Below, one piece after another: positions 32,190-40,925 of a stretch of 64,000 nucleotides of DNA (the stretch's first letter is position 1; every line of letters begins with the position of its first letter). Made by a program: the position numbers and the translations under genes. Source of the DNA: Marisediminitalea lipolytica (GTDB taxonomy: Bacteria > Pseudomonadota > Gammaproteobacteria > Enterobacterales > Alteromonadaceae); contig NZ_MJIC01000015.1 of the NCBI RefSeq assembly GCF_001758465.1, forward strand, positions 682,001 to 746,000, written 5' to 3'. The notes beneath the pieces were generated by a model. It did no database searches. It was not told the DNA's origin and worked only from the letters and a program-made list of their open reading frames with translations.

Positions 32190-32477
32190 ATGGCAACCGC
32201 AGCAGCATTACACATTCTGGTCAGAACCGAAAAAGAAGCCTTACAGCTTTTAGCGCTCCTTAAAAAAGCCCATGGTAAGAATTTCGCGACACTGGCGCGA
32301 AAGTATTCGATTTGTCCGTCAGCCAGAAAAGGCGGTGATTTAGGCGAGTTTCGTCGCGGCCAGATGGTTAAGCAGTTTGATGATGTGGTGTTTAAAAAAG
32401 AGATTCTCACCATTCATGGTCCGGTGAAAACCAAGTTTGGTTATCACCTGATTAAAACCCTTTATCGTAACGGCTAA
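32190..32477 (+). CDS. ppiC: parvulin-type peptidyl-prolyl isomerase, PpiC-like
   Basis: This 95-residue cytosolic single-domain parvulin is of the same size as E. coli PpiC (93 residues). The full rotamase core is present: [55 protein letters not shown] and [17 protein letters not shown]. It catalyses cis-trans isomerisation of prolyl bonds. There is no signal peptide. Acts probably alone; the gap from the pentapeptide gene is 53 bp. Confidence 0.93.
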   Translation: MATAAALHILVRTEKEALQLLALLKKAHGKNFATLARKYSICPSARKGGDLGEFRRGQMVKQFDDVVFKKEILTIHGPVKTKFGYHLIKTLYRNG

Positions 32478-32515
32478 CAGGGTCGCACTAAAACGCAGCG
32501 TGCTCTGCTATGACC

Positions 32516-32529
32516 TGACATTTTTGTCA
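32516..32529. promoter_or_regulatory. palindrome upstream of the di-haem peroxidase gene
   Basis: TGACATTTTTGTCA has perfect 5-bp arms and an N4 spacer, 200 bp before the peroxidase ATG. A near-identical arrangement (TGACA-N4-TGTCA) stands upstream of the Crp/Fnr gene at 12507. Spacing does not fit the FNR consensus, so the binding protein is unknown. Confidence 0.3.
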
Positions 32530-32728
32530 TTCTTCTTGCCATTTGTGACAGGTTACTCTTCTTTTTAAATGTAAATAATTTGTTGATTTGGAAACAAATT
32601 TGTTTCACCTTGTTTGTTTTTTAGCATCTTTAGCCAAAAGTTTAAGCCTTTTTTAAGTTTTGCTTGAACAGGCATAAAGGTTGCTGTGTAGTAATAGTTT
32701 TCTTTACTCTTTCCCGGAAGCTATCACT

Positions 32729-33742
32729 ATGGATTTTAAAAAACTTGTCCTGGCTGTCGTTTTAGGCAGCGTTGCCACCACAGCTCTGGCGGTTGATAAA
32801 AACGCCGTGCGTTCTCAGGCTAAAATGATGCATGGGCCGCTGCCTGCCGCTATGCCTGGTGCAGAAAATGACACGCCTGCACTGATTGATTTAGGTGAAC
32901 GTTTATATTTTGAAACGGCACTGTCTGCCGATGGCACTCAGTCTTGCAACAGTTGTCACCGTATCGATGGTGGACGCGGCGGTGTGGATAACGAAGCGAC
33001 TTCGCTGGGCGTAAAAGGCTCACGCGGCGATCGTAATTCGCCGTCGGTATGGAACGCCGGTTTTCATGTGGCGCAATTTTGGGATGGTCGTGCGGCAGAC
33101 CTTGCTGCTCAGGCCAAAGGTCCTATCTTAAATCCGGTAGAAATGGCTATTCCGGATGAGCAAACTGCTATCAGTAACCTTAAGAAAGAAGGCTACGAGG
33201 CGTTATTTGCCGAGGTGTTTAAAGGCGAAGCCGACCCGCTGACTTATGACAATCTGGCCAAAGCCATTGGTGCCTTTGAGCGTACCCTCATTACCGTAGA
33301 CCGGTTTGATAAATTTCTGGCCGGTGACGATACCGCTATCACGGACCTTGAAGCCAAAGGTTATCAAACCTTTGTACAATCAGGCTGTGCCTCATGCCAC
33401 AATGGCGCGACCTTCGGCGGCTCTATGTATATGAAAATGGGTCTGGTTAACGCCTATGAAAACACTCATGACATGGGCCGTTTTGCCGTTACCAATAACC
33501 CGGCAGATAAGTTTGTATTTAAGGTGCCAAGCCTGCGTAACATTACTAAAACGGCGCCTTACTTCCATGATGGTGCCGTGGCTGAGCTCGACCAGGCAGT
33601 CTCTAAAATGGCCTGGATGCAACTGGGTCGTCAGTTAAGCGAGCAGGAACTGGCAGAGATTGTCGCTTTCCTGGGCGCACTGGAAGATACCCATACCATT
33701 ACGGTTAAATACCTCAACAGCGATGCGGGTGTTGGCCATTAA
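32729..33742 (+). CDS. di-haem cytochrome c peroxidase (CcpA/MauG family)
   Basis: This 337-residue periplasmic enzyme reduces hydrogen peroxide to water using electrons from cytochromes c. A signal peptide ends at TTALA. Two haem motifs are present: CNSCH (73-77) and CASCH (220-224). Conserved peroxidase segments are DLGERLYFETALSADGTQSC, FWDGRAADLAAQAKGPILNPVEM and VPSLRNITKTAPYFHDGAV. The ATG at 32729 is chosen because the signal peptide starts there and CGGAAG precedes it. It converges on the NosR-like gene and sits beside a PQQ-dehydrogenase locus, where it could clear peroxide or drain excess electrons from the same cytochrome pool. Confidence 0.93.
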   Translation: MDFKKLVLAVVLGSVATTALAVDKNAVRSQAKMMHGPLPAAMPGAENDTPALIDLGERLYFETALSADGTQSCNSCHRIDGGRGGVDNEATSLGVKGSRGDRNSPSVWNAGFHVAQFWDGRAADLAAQAKGPILNPVEMAIPDEQTAISNLKKEGYEALFAEVFKGEADPLTYDNLAKAIGAFERTLITVDRFDKFLAGDDTAITDLEAKGYQTFVQSGCASCHNGATFGGSMYMKMGLVNAYENTHDMGRFAVTNNPADKFVFKVPSLRNITKTAPYFHDGAVAELDQAVSKMAWMQLGRQLSEQELAEIVAFLGALEDTHTITVKYLNSDAGVGH

Positions 33743-33770
33743 TCCCTGGCGGGATTGAACCACTTTTCCG

Positions 33771-35882
33771 TTACTTCACTTCCACAGCGAGCGAATCGGC
33801 GATGTCCGGTTTGGCTCGCTTTGTTTTTTTGGCTTTCTTAAGCGGCGGGCAGAGGTCGTCATTGTTGTAATAAACGATGCATTCAAGGCATTGCACGCAT
33901 TCGTTGTAGTCTACGTCGCCCTCTGGCGTTATCGCCTTGATATCGCACTTGTGATAACACATGGTGCAGGGTTTGCCGCATTCTTTTCGGCGGGTCAGCC
34001 ACTCAAATTTATGAAAATAACCCAGTACTGCTAAACCTGCGCCCAGCGGACACACGTAGCGGCAATAGAACTTATTAATAAACAATCCGAGTCCCAGTAA
34101 CACCAGGGTATACAGCACAAACGGCCAGTAGCGTACAAAATGCAGGGTGATAGCGGTTTTAAAGGGCTCTACTTCAGAAAGTACTTCGGCGGCAGAGAGC
34201 GAGTAATAGGATGTGCCAGCCAGGCCAATCAGTATGGCGTATTTAATCCACCACAGCCGGCGGTGCACGTTAAAGGAAATTTTGTACTGGCGGATACGGA
34301 AACGCTTGGCCACCCAACCGACCATTTCCTGTAAAGCGCCAAAGGGGCACAGCCAGCCACAAAAAATGCCCCGGCCCACGATAAACAAACTGATAAACAC
34401 ATACAGCCACAGAATAAACAGCACCGGATCCATCAGGTATACCTGTAAATCAAAGCCGTTAATAACACTTTGCAGGATAGGGTAGATATTGACGATAGAA
34501 AGCTGCCCCTGGGCATACCAGCCGATAAATATCAGGGTGAAGAACATAAAGCCCCAACGTACCTTACGAAATAACTTCTCGTTAGCTGAAAGCTTATGCT
34601 GATAAACAAAAATGGCGGTAACGGCAATTAAACTCAACACCAGAATGGTGATGGTATGCCAGCGCATTTTCCAAACGCGTACCCAGGCTGGTAAGGGTTT
34701 TTCCATTACTTCAACTTCGGCGATATCAAACAGGCTCTCGGGCAATGCGTAATCGTTACTGAATTGCGCCTGTTGCTTAATTAAGTGATTTCTGGCTACC
34801 TCAATGTTCAAATTGAGCTGCATAGGTACGCTGGGGTTAAAACCCGACTGGGTATTGACGGCAAACAGCTGTAAATCATCCGTAGCGGCGAGATCACCCT
34901 GTAACGCCTGTGGCAGTGAGCTAAAGAAGTTTAAATCGCGCATAGCGAAGGGCAGCTCGTTTTGAATCAGGCTCACCTGACTGGGCACGGTGCCGGGTTT
35001 AAAATCCGGGTCGAGGTAACTGAAAAAGCCTTTCGACATCACCATAAAGGCCTGCTCATTCGGTTTCAGCATTGCCTGTAAACGTGCAAAGGCTTCTTCG
35101 CCGAGCAAATTTTTGCCAATCAGCGGTGAGTTCAGGTAGGCATAATAGATATCAAAGGTGTCGTTAAAATCGGTATCAAAGGTGCCTGCAGGATAATCGT
35201 CCAGACTGCTGCCCAGCTTGTCTTCAAATTCATCCCGGCTTAGTTGCCAGTGCTTCAGATAGCCCTGGTTTAACAGTTCGGCGCTACTGAGTGGCGCATA
35301 ATTATCCTGCTTTGCGGTAGCAGCAGGCGCGCTGGCAAAGCCTGTGAGCTTATTTCGGGCTACTTGCAGGGCAGAGAGTAACACGGTGTCACTCATCACG
35401 ATAACGGACACAGTAGCCTTGGTGACGCCATCCACGTGCACGGTATTGTCGTCGGGGTTGGTATCATTAGCGGCGCTATCCACGATAACGCGGTTAGATA
35501 CGTTCTGGCCAATATACTGGTCGAGAAACTTACGCATGGGTTCAGGTCCGAGCCCATGCAAAAAAATCGGTTCGTGGTGATGCAGAATATCCACACCCAC
35601 GATATTGCCCTGCACATCCATGCCAATGAGCAGATTAATCCGGTCGCCGGAAAAACCGGGCAGTTCTACCAGGTCGTTACTCTCAAAAGCGTAACCTAAC
35701 AGTTCCTGGAGCTGATAAACGGGGTATACGGGGTAGTCGTCTTGCTTGTCGCCAATTACCGTGGCTTTGGGAAACAGTTGCTGAATTTTTTCGGGGGTGA
35801 CTGCGGTGTCGGCACGACATTCACAGACAATAAAAATACAGTTAACCAACAGGACACAGAGAAATAAGACGAAGCGTTTCAT
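33771..35882 (-). CDS. NosR/NirI-like membrane flavo-iron-sulfur protein
   Basis: This 703-residue protein has a signal/anchor segment, then a periplasmic FMN-binding domain with VDGVTKATVS (covalent FMN threonine motif), several membrane helices, two CxxxCP quinol-oxidase-like motifs (CGWLCPFG, CRYVCPLG) and a C-terminal ferredoxin part with CGKPCTMCYHKC and CVQCLEC. This order is that of NosR/NirI proteins, which feed electrons across the membrane to nitrous oxide reductase. No nos or nir gene is present; instead it follows the PQQ dehydrogenase on the same strand by 108 bp, past a terminator. A role in electron transfer to or maturation of that periplasmic system is inference. Confidence 0.88.
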   Translation of the reverse strand: MKRFVLFLCVLLVNCIFIVCECRADTAVTPEKIQQLFPKATVIGDKQDDYPVYPVYQLQELLGYAFESNDLVELPGFSGDRINLLIGMDVQGNIVGVDILHHHEPIFLHGLGPEPMRKFLDQYIGQNVSNRVIVDSAANDTNPDDNTVHVDGVTKATVSVIVMSDTVLLSALQVARNKLTGFASAPAATAKQDNYAPLSSAELLNQGYLKHWQLSRDEFEDKLGSSLDDYPAGTFDTDFNDTFDIYYAYLNSPLIGKNLLGEEAFARLQAMLKPNEQAFMVMSKGFFSYLDPDFKPGTVPSQVSLIQNELPFAMRDLNFFSSLPQALQGDLAATDDLQLFAVNTQSGFNPSVPMQLNLNIEVARNHLIKQQAQFSNDYALPESLFDIAEVEVMEKPLPAWVRVWKMRWHTITILVLSLIAVTAIFVYQHKLSANEKLFRKVRWGFMFFTLIFIGWYAQGQLSIVNIYPILQSVINGFDLQVYLMDPVLFILWLYVFISLFIVGRGIFCGWLCPFGALQEMVGWVAKRFRIRQYKISFNVHRRLWWIKYAILIGLAGTSYYSLSAAEVLSEVEPFKTAITLHFVRYWPFVLYTLVLLGLGLFINKFYCRYVCPLGAGLAVLGYFHKFEWLTRRKECGKPCTMCYHKCDIKAITPEGDVDYNECVQCLECIVYYNNDDLCPPLKKAKKTKRAKPDIADSLAVEVK

Positions 35883-35940
35883 TGGACTCCCTGTATTGGG
35901 TGGGGCGGGCAGCGATGACTAAACTGCCTACCCCGAGGAG

Positions 35941-35983
35941 AAAAAACGCGACAAACCTGGTGGGACCAGAATGGTCTGTCGCG
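35941..35983 (-). terminator. terminator after the PQQ alcohol dehydrogenase
   Basis: The minus strand forms GCGACA...TGTCGC with an inner GACCATTCTGGTC-like stem, then GTTTTTT. It lies right after the stop of the dehydrogenase gene and should reduce, but may not abolish, read-through into the NosR-like gene. Confidence 0.7.
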
Positions 35984-35990
35984 GTGCCTC

Positions 35991-37754
35991 TTAACTACGA
36001 GGCAATTTGAACGTCCAGACAGTACCACCCTGGTTAATGTCTTTAACTTTCTTGGCAACTTCACCACCCCACAGAGGAACGGCGCCACCCCATCCAGATA
36101 CGATGCTCAGGTATTGCTCACCGTCCTGTTCCCAAGTGATTGGAGAACCAACGATGCCTGAACCAGTATTGAACTTGTAAACCACTTCACCCGTTTTTGC
36201 GTTGAAGCCATACAGGTAGCCTTCAGGTGTACCGGTAAATACCAGGTTACCCGCAGTGGCTAACACACCACCCCAAAGAGGCGCATTGTTTTTAAATTCC
36301 CAAACTACTTCACCCGTCTTAGGATCAATCGCTTTCAGTGAACCAATGTGGTCGTAGATTGGCTTGATGGTGAAACCAGAACCTAAGTACGCAGCACCTT
36401 TTTTGTAGTTAACTGGCTCGTTCCAGATGTCCATACCCCATTCGTTAGAAGGAACGTAGAACAGACCGGTGTCCTGGCTAAACGCCATAGGCATCCAGTT
36501 TTTACCACCTAAGAATGAAGGTACAGCCCAAACAGTTTTACCTTTTTTGCCATCTTCGCTGTCAGCTGGGTTACCCGGACGCATTGCTTCGTCGTAAATC
36601 GGACGACCATTTTTGTCCAGACCTTTAGCCCAGGTGATGCCGCTTACAAATGGGAAGCCACGAATGAAGTCACCATTTTCACGGTTAAGTACGTAGAAGA
36701 AACCGTTACGGTCAGCAGTTGCTGCCGCTTTAACTGTTTTACCACGATCTTTATAGTCAAATGCGATTAGCTCGTTAACACCGTCGAAGTCCCAACCATC
36801 GTGTGGTGTGGTTTGGAAGTGCCATACGATCTTACCGGTGTCAGGGTCGATAGCCAGACGTGAAGAGCTGTACAGGTTATCACCAGGACGTAAATGTGAG
36901 TTCCATGGTGCAGGGTTACCAGTACCCATGAAGATCAGGTCTTGATCCGGGTCGTAAGTACCGCCTAACCATGTTGCCGCACCACCGGTTTTCCACAGGT
37001 CGCCAGTCCAGGTTTTGTTAGCTTCGCCACCGGTAATACCGTTGTCTTTGCCGTTCAGGGTACCCATGTGACCTTCAACGGTAGGACGAGACCATACCAG
37101 TTCACCGGTCACTGCATCGCGGGCTTCTACTTTACCAACGATACCGAACTCACCACCTGAAATACCGGTGATAACTTTACCTTTAACAATCATTGGCGCT
37201 GCAGTGAATGAATAACCTGCTTTATAGTCGCCAAGGGTTTTACGCCATACAGGCTTACCGGTTTTCTGATCAAGGGCGACCAGTTTGGCATCCAGTGTAC
37301 CGAAGATTACCAGGTCGCCGTACAGTGCCGCACCACGGTTGATAACGTCACAGCAAGGCATGATGCCGTCGGGTAAACGTGCTTCCCACTGCCATAATTC
37401 GTCACCAGTGGCTACGTCGATAGCGTAGATACGAGAATATGAAGCGGTAACAAACATGATACCGTCTTGCACCAGTGGCTGAGATTCCTGACCACGTTGT
37501 TTTTCACCACCGAAAGAGAATGCCCATACCGGCGCCAATTTCTTCACGTTTTTGGTGTTCATTGTGTCGATAGGACTGAAACGCTGACCGCGAGGGCCAA
37601 GACCATAACTTACTACGTCACCCGGGGTAGCCTGGTCATTGACGATATCTTTATCTGTTACTTTGGCTTGTGCTACGCCAGACATAGCGCCCAGTGACAG
37701 TGTTAAACAGAACGCAGAGCTGAGTAAGCGGCCTGAAACTCTTTTACTTTTCAT
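35991..37754 (-). CDS. PQQ-dependent alcohol dehydrogenase, lanthanide-type (ExaF/PedH-like)
   Basis: This 587-residue periplasmic quinoprotein oxidises alcohols to aldehydes. The ATG at 37754 follows GGAG by 7 nt and opens a signal peptide ending GVAQA. The eight-bladed propeller is marked by repeated tryptophan-docking segments ([23 protein letters not shown]). Active-site features are vicinal cysteines CC (134-135), metal ligands E202 and N280, and HDGWDFDG (318-325). In the last, D322 is the catalytic base and D324 the extra Asp two residues on that coordinates a lanthanide; calcium enzymes have Ala or Ser there. PedF-like cytochrome and accessory genes lie upstream behind a terminator, so it has its own promoter. 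Confidence 0.93.
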   Translation of the reverse strand: MKSKRVSGRLLSSAFCLTLSLGAMSGVAQAKVTDKDIVNDQATPGDVVSYGLGPRGQRFSPIDTMNTKNVKKLAPVWAFSFGGEKQRGQESQPLVQDGIMFVTASYSRIYAIDVATGDELWQWEARLPDGIMPCCDVINRGAALYGDLVIFGTLDAKLVALDQKTGKPVWRKTLGDYKAGYSFTAAPMIVKGKVITGISGGEFGIVGKVEARDAVTGELVWSRPTVEGHMGTLNGKDNGITGGEANKTWTGDLWKTGGAATWLGGTYDPDQDLIFMGTGNPAPWNSHLRPGDNLYSSSRLAIDPDTGKIVWHFQTTPHDGWDFDGVNELIAFDYKDRGKTVKAAATADRNGFFYVLNRENGDFIRGFPFVSGITWAKGLDKNGRPIYDEAMRPGNPADSEDGKKGKTVWAVPSFLGGKNWMPMAFSQDTGLFYVPSNEWGMDIWNEPVNYKKGAAYLGSGFTIKPIYDHIGSLKAIDPKTGEVVWEFKNNAPLWGGVLATAGNLVFTGTPEGYLYGFNAKTGEVVYKFNTGSGIVGSPITWEQDGEQYLSIVSGWGGAVPLWGGEVAKKVKDINQGGTVWTFKLPRS

Positions 37755-37962
37755 CAGATTTCTCCAGTGTTTCAACGGGGTTTATTACCCTTTGTTCACA
37801 ACGCGCGCGACTTGAAAAAGATAAGTGTGCGACAGGTTGAGTGTTGTTGTTATCCCCCCGGGCTAAGCGCATAACAACACCGTAGCCTAAGAAGCATCGA
37901 ATAAAGTATCTGTCATCAAAATGTTAACAACCATTAAACCTTGGATTATCATTTTTAGTTCG

Positions 37963-37972
37963 TTAGTAGTAA
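37963..37972. promoter_or_regulatory. TTAGTAGTAA element in the PQQ dehydrogenase promoter region
   Basis: TTAGTAGTAA resembles TTAGGTAGTAA upstream of the PedF-like gene (39587-39597), and the nearby GTACTTAGTAC (38001-38011) resembles GTACTTAG there too. They could be sites for the locus's LuxR-type regulator. Support is only the shared wording. Confidence 0.25.
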
Positions 37973-38015
37973 TACTTCGCTAAAAGCCGTGTCAATGCTG
38001 GTACTTAGTACAATA

Positions 38016-38042
38016 AAAAAGCCCGCAAAACGCGGGCTTTTT
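38016..38042 (-). terminator. terminator separating the accessory genes from the PQQ dehydrogenase
   Basis: AAAAAGCCCGC pairs with GCGGGCTTTTT around AAAAC, an 11-bp perfect stem with T-runs in both directions. It ends the minus-strand pedF-binding protein operon (stop at 38075) and isolates the dehydrogenase promoter. Confidence 0.92.
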
Positions 38043-38074
38043 GTGAATTTTTTGTGAAGTGGGAAAGAAATTGC

Positions 38075-38974
38075 TTACTCTGTACGGTGATAATCGGGTA
38101 TTTCGTAGCTCAGACCGTACTGTAAGAACAGCGCCTCCATTTCACCGTTTTTGATCATCGGCTCAACGATTGCCTGAATTTCGTAAACCAGTTCGCGATA
38201 ATCCTGCTTAACCGCCATGCCGATGTCCCAGGATTTGATGCTCATCGCCGCCAATCCGTCCGCGCTGATATCGTACTGGTCCGGCAGAGGGTTGTACTCA
38301 GTGACATTGACATCACCACCGGTACTCATTCCCCACTGCAACTGCCCGCGTGTTCCAGCTACGGCGGCGACTTCGCCATTTCGTAAACGGGTAATGCCGT
38401 CAAAAACCGAATCTACATGCACCAGCTTGTCGCGTAAACGGCCACCAATTGTGGCACCTAAAAAGAAACTGGGGAGTGAATCGAGTTCTACCGCAACTGG
38501 CTCGTACTGAAATATAGCCAGCGTGCGAATATCGTTGGTTTTCTCATGGTCGCGCAACAGTGCCCAGCTTTCCTGCTGGTAGGGGCCAAACATAACAACG
38601 AGTTCGTTTTTAGGCAGTCCGTAGCCGTCGATGGCATAGGCAAATTTGCGGTCGTATGGCACCCGCAGCATTAAATCGGCTTTCTTGCGGGTAATGATAT
38701 GGCCTTTCCAGATGGCGTTACGCAGATCGTCCTCGAGGTTTTCATCGGCGTTAATCCACATCCATTCCAGATCAACGCCCAAACCCGCCGCGATTTTCTT
38801 GCCGACTTCGATATCGACGCCGGCTGGTTCGCCATCCCTCAGATAGGAATAGGGAGGAAAGTTGTTGTAGACAGCAATGGTTATCTGGCCTTGCTCAAGA
38901 ATGTCTTCATAACTTCTGGCAAATGTTGGCGCGGCCAACAAACTACAAATTAATAAAACTACTCTTAAAACCAT
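38075..38974 (-). CDS. quinoprotein-associated family-3 solute-binding protein
   Basis: This 299-residue periplasmic binding protein has a signal peptide ending TFARS. The family-3 fold is shown by QITIAVYNNFPPYSYLRDGEPAGVDIEVGKKIAAGLGVDLEWMW and later AAVAGTRGQLQWGM. Proteins of this type (MxaJ/XoxJ-like) accompany PQQ dehydrogenases and are thought to aid their assembly or activation rather than to feed an importer. In agreement, no cognate amino-acid permease lies beside it. It is 20 bp downstream of the cytochrome c550 gene and ends at a strong terminator. Confidence 0.85.
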   Translation of the reverse strand: MVLRVVLLICSLLAAPTFARSYEDILEQGQITIAVYNNFPPYSYLRDGEPAGVDIEVGKKIAAGLGVDLEWMWINADENLEDDLRNAIWKGHIITRKKADLMLRVPYDRKFAYAIDGYGLPKNELVVMFGPYQQESWALLRDHEKTNDIRTLAIFQYEPVAVELDSLPSFFLGATIGGRLRDKLVHVDSVFDGITRLRNGEVAAVAGTRGQLQWGMSTGGDVNVTEYNPLPDQYDISADGLAAMSIKSWDIGMAVKQDYRELVYEIQAIVEPMIKNGEMEALFLQYGLSYEIPDYHRTE

Positions 38975-38994
38975 TACTGCCCCTTGTTACTGAC

Positions 38995-39441
38995 TTACTC
39001 TGGTGTACCGCGCGTTTCGATGTAAGATTTGATTGCCCACATCGCTTCCTGAGACAGGATACCTTCAAACGGAGGCATGTAAACACGACCGTCTACCACA
39101 GCACCACCACGGATACGGGTTAAGAACCAACCATCGGCTTCTTCTTTGCTGAAGAACTCAAACTCGTCATTCAGTTTACGCAGATCCGGTGTGATACCAC
39201 CAGAAATTACTTCAAGACCGTGACAACGAGCACAGTTCTGGTTATAAGCTGAATCACCAATTTTGATCGCCAGTTCGTTGCCTGAGAAAGGGTTGGTTTT
39301 GCGCCATTCGTCACCCAGTTGTGGTAACTCGCTGGTGTCCACTGCCTGCGGCGTTACGTCGCCGTGGGCCATTGCATTAGCAGTAACCAGGGCCAGTGCC
39401 GCCAGCATAGCGCTACGCAAAATTGTTAAATACTTCTTCAT
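38995..39441 (-). CDS. pedF: PedF-like cytochrome c550
   Basis: This 148-residue periplasmic cytochrome is the likely electron acceptor of the PQQ dehydrogenase. The ATG at 39441 follows GGAGA with 7 nt spacing. A signal peptide ends at ANAMA, then HGDVTPQAVDTSELPQLGDEW and AYNQNCARCHGLEVISGGI, with haem motif CARCH; MPPFEGILSQEAMWAI provides the axial Met. The HGDVTPQAVDT opening is what I recall of PedF, the cytochrome of the Pseudomonas ped locus. It forms a two-gene operon with the binding protein at 38075. Confidence 0.88.
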   Translation of the reverse strand: MKKYLTILRSAMLAALALVTANAMAHGDVTPQAVDTSELPQLGDEWRKTNPFSGNELAIKIGDSAYNQNCARCHGLEVISGGITPDLRKLNDEFEFFSKEEADGWFLTRIRGGAVVDGRVYMPPFEGILSQEAMWAIKSYIETRGTPE

Positions 39442-39586
39442 GTTGGTTTCTCCAAAAGCTGCCACATAGTATTGTCATGCTTATTAAATGTTGCAGTGAG
39501 GTAAAAATAGTCATCAATGTGTTTTCATGCCTACAACAAAGCACAGGGTGAAAGTTAGGAGATCTGTGGATTCCTTCCAATTGTAC

Positions 39587-39597
39587 TTAGGTAGTAA
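39587..39597. promoter_or_regulatory. TTAGGTAGTAA element between divergent quinoprotein genes
   Basis: TTAGGTAGTAA, embedded in GTACTTAGGTAGTA, lies in the 228-bp gap between the PedF-like gene and the divergent ABC-linked operon. A related element stands upstream of the dehydrogenase. Possible operator of the LuxR-type regulator at 43519; weak evidence. Confidence 0.25.
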
Positions 39598-39669
39598 ACC
39601 TTTCATCCTTTTTGCTCATTTCAACTGTGTACAATCATGCTCTACTATTGCAGCATAAGTTAAAAAAGG

Positions 39670-40911
39670 GTGCTGTTTTTGAACATAAAAAAACGCAAGA
39701 ATTACAATTTTTACACGCATTTAACGCACTTTTGCCGTCATGTTTGCGTCAGATCAATGCTTTTGGTCTTGACTATGCTTTGGCCTGCTTTAGCTCGTTC
39801 GGAAGCACTAAATATTGACATAATTTATGTTCAACAATCATCAAACGACTCTGCACAGCCCTTGCTGCTTAAAAAAACACCGGTTAACGTTACCCTTGCC
39901 GGTGCCGAACTGGCCATAAAAGACAGCAACACCACCGGCCGGTTTTTACAACATCATTACAAGCTGTCCGGCATCGTGGCAGATAATGAACAGCAGTTAG
40001 TGAGTGAACTAACAGCGCGCTTAAATGGACAGCCCGCTATTCTACTAACCGATGTATCCGCGACTACGCTAAAAGTAGTAGCTGATTTAGCGTTGTCAAA
40101 TGGTAGTGTGATCATAAATGCCGGGAACGCTGATAATAGTTTAAGGTTATCTCAGTGCCGCGGAGGCCTTTTACATACGCTGGCCAGTCGGGCAATGTTA
40201 ACCGATGCGCTGGCTCAGTTTTTTATGGCCAGACGCTGGCGTGAATGGTTTTTAATCAGTGGCGAATCAGCCGAAGATAAAGCGTTTGCTGCATCTGTTG
40301 AGCGCTCTGCTAAACGCTTTGGGGCAAAAATTGTAGAACGTAAAGAGTGGAGCTTTGATACGGATTTACGCCGCAGCGCTCAGCGTGAAGTACCGCTGTT
40401 TACGCAGGGCGATGATTACGATGTGGTTTTGGTGGCCGATGAGTCTGATCTGTTTGGTAACTATGTGCCCAATAATACGTGGTTGCCGCGCCCCGTAGCT
40501 GGCACCCATGGTTTAACGCCGAAAACCTGGCACTGGGTGCTGGAGCAGTGGGGCGCGACACAATTACAAAATCGCTTTTACGAACAGTTTGGGCGGGAAA
40601 TGCTGGACAAGGATTATGCTGCGTGGCTGGCCGTTCGCAGTATCAGCGAAGCGGTGACACGAACCGCCAGCAATAATCCTAAAGTGCTTTATAACTATTT
40701 GATTAGCAGCAACTTTGAACTTGCTGCATTTAAAGGGCGCAAGTTGAGTTTCAGGCCCTGGAACGGTCAGCTTCGGCAACCGATACCTTTGGTTCATCCC
40801 CAGGGGTTAACCTCACTGTCACCGCAGGAAGGGTATCTTCATCCCAGTACTGATTTAGACACGCTGGGTTTTGACAAGCCGGAAGCACGCTGTGATATGG
40901 CTTACGAATAA
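39670..40911 (+). CDS. ABC-type substrate-binding protein of the PQQ alcohol dehydrogenase system
   Basis: This product of up to 413 residues has a type I periplasmic-binding (LivJ-like) fold: LNIDIIYVQQSSNDSAQPLLL, VNVTLAGAELAIKDSNTTGR, EWFLISGESAEDKAFAAS and DDYDVVLVADESDLFG. The start is uncertain: GTG at 39670 gives a long basic n-region, while ATG at 39757 opens directly at a hydrophobic signal (LLVLTMLWPALARSEA). A protein family of this description is regularly found with PQQ dehydrogenases alongside a beta-propeller protein and an ABC-2 exporter, exactly the order seen downstream. Its ligand is unknown. Confidence 0.82.
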   Translation: MLFLNIKKRKNYNFYTHLTHFCRHVCVRSMLLVLTMLWPALARSEALNIDIIYVQQSSNDSAQPLLLKKTPVNVTLAGAELAIKDSNTTGRFLQHHYKLSGIVADNEQQLVSELTARLNGQPAILLTDVSATTLKVVADLALSNGSVIINAGNADNSLRLSQCRGGLLHTLASRAMLTDALAQFFMARRWREWFLISGESAEDKAFAASVERSAKRFGAKIVERKEWSFDTDLRRSAQREVPLFTQGDDYDVVLVADESDLFGNYVPNNTWLPRPVAGTHGLTPKTWHWVLEQWGATQLQNRFYEQFGREMLDKDYAAWLAVRSISEAVTRTASNNPKVLYNYLISSNFELAAFKGRKLSFRPWNGQLRQPIPLVHPQGLTSLSPQEGYLHPSTDLDTLGFDKPEARCDMAYE

Positions 40912-40925
40912 GGTGGTATAGAAGT

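Noticed and set aside
33771..35882. Evidence for denitrification (NosR)
   Set aside because: No nosZ, nosDFY, nirS or nor gene is present; the NosR architecture alone does not imply N2O reduction.
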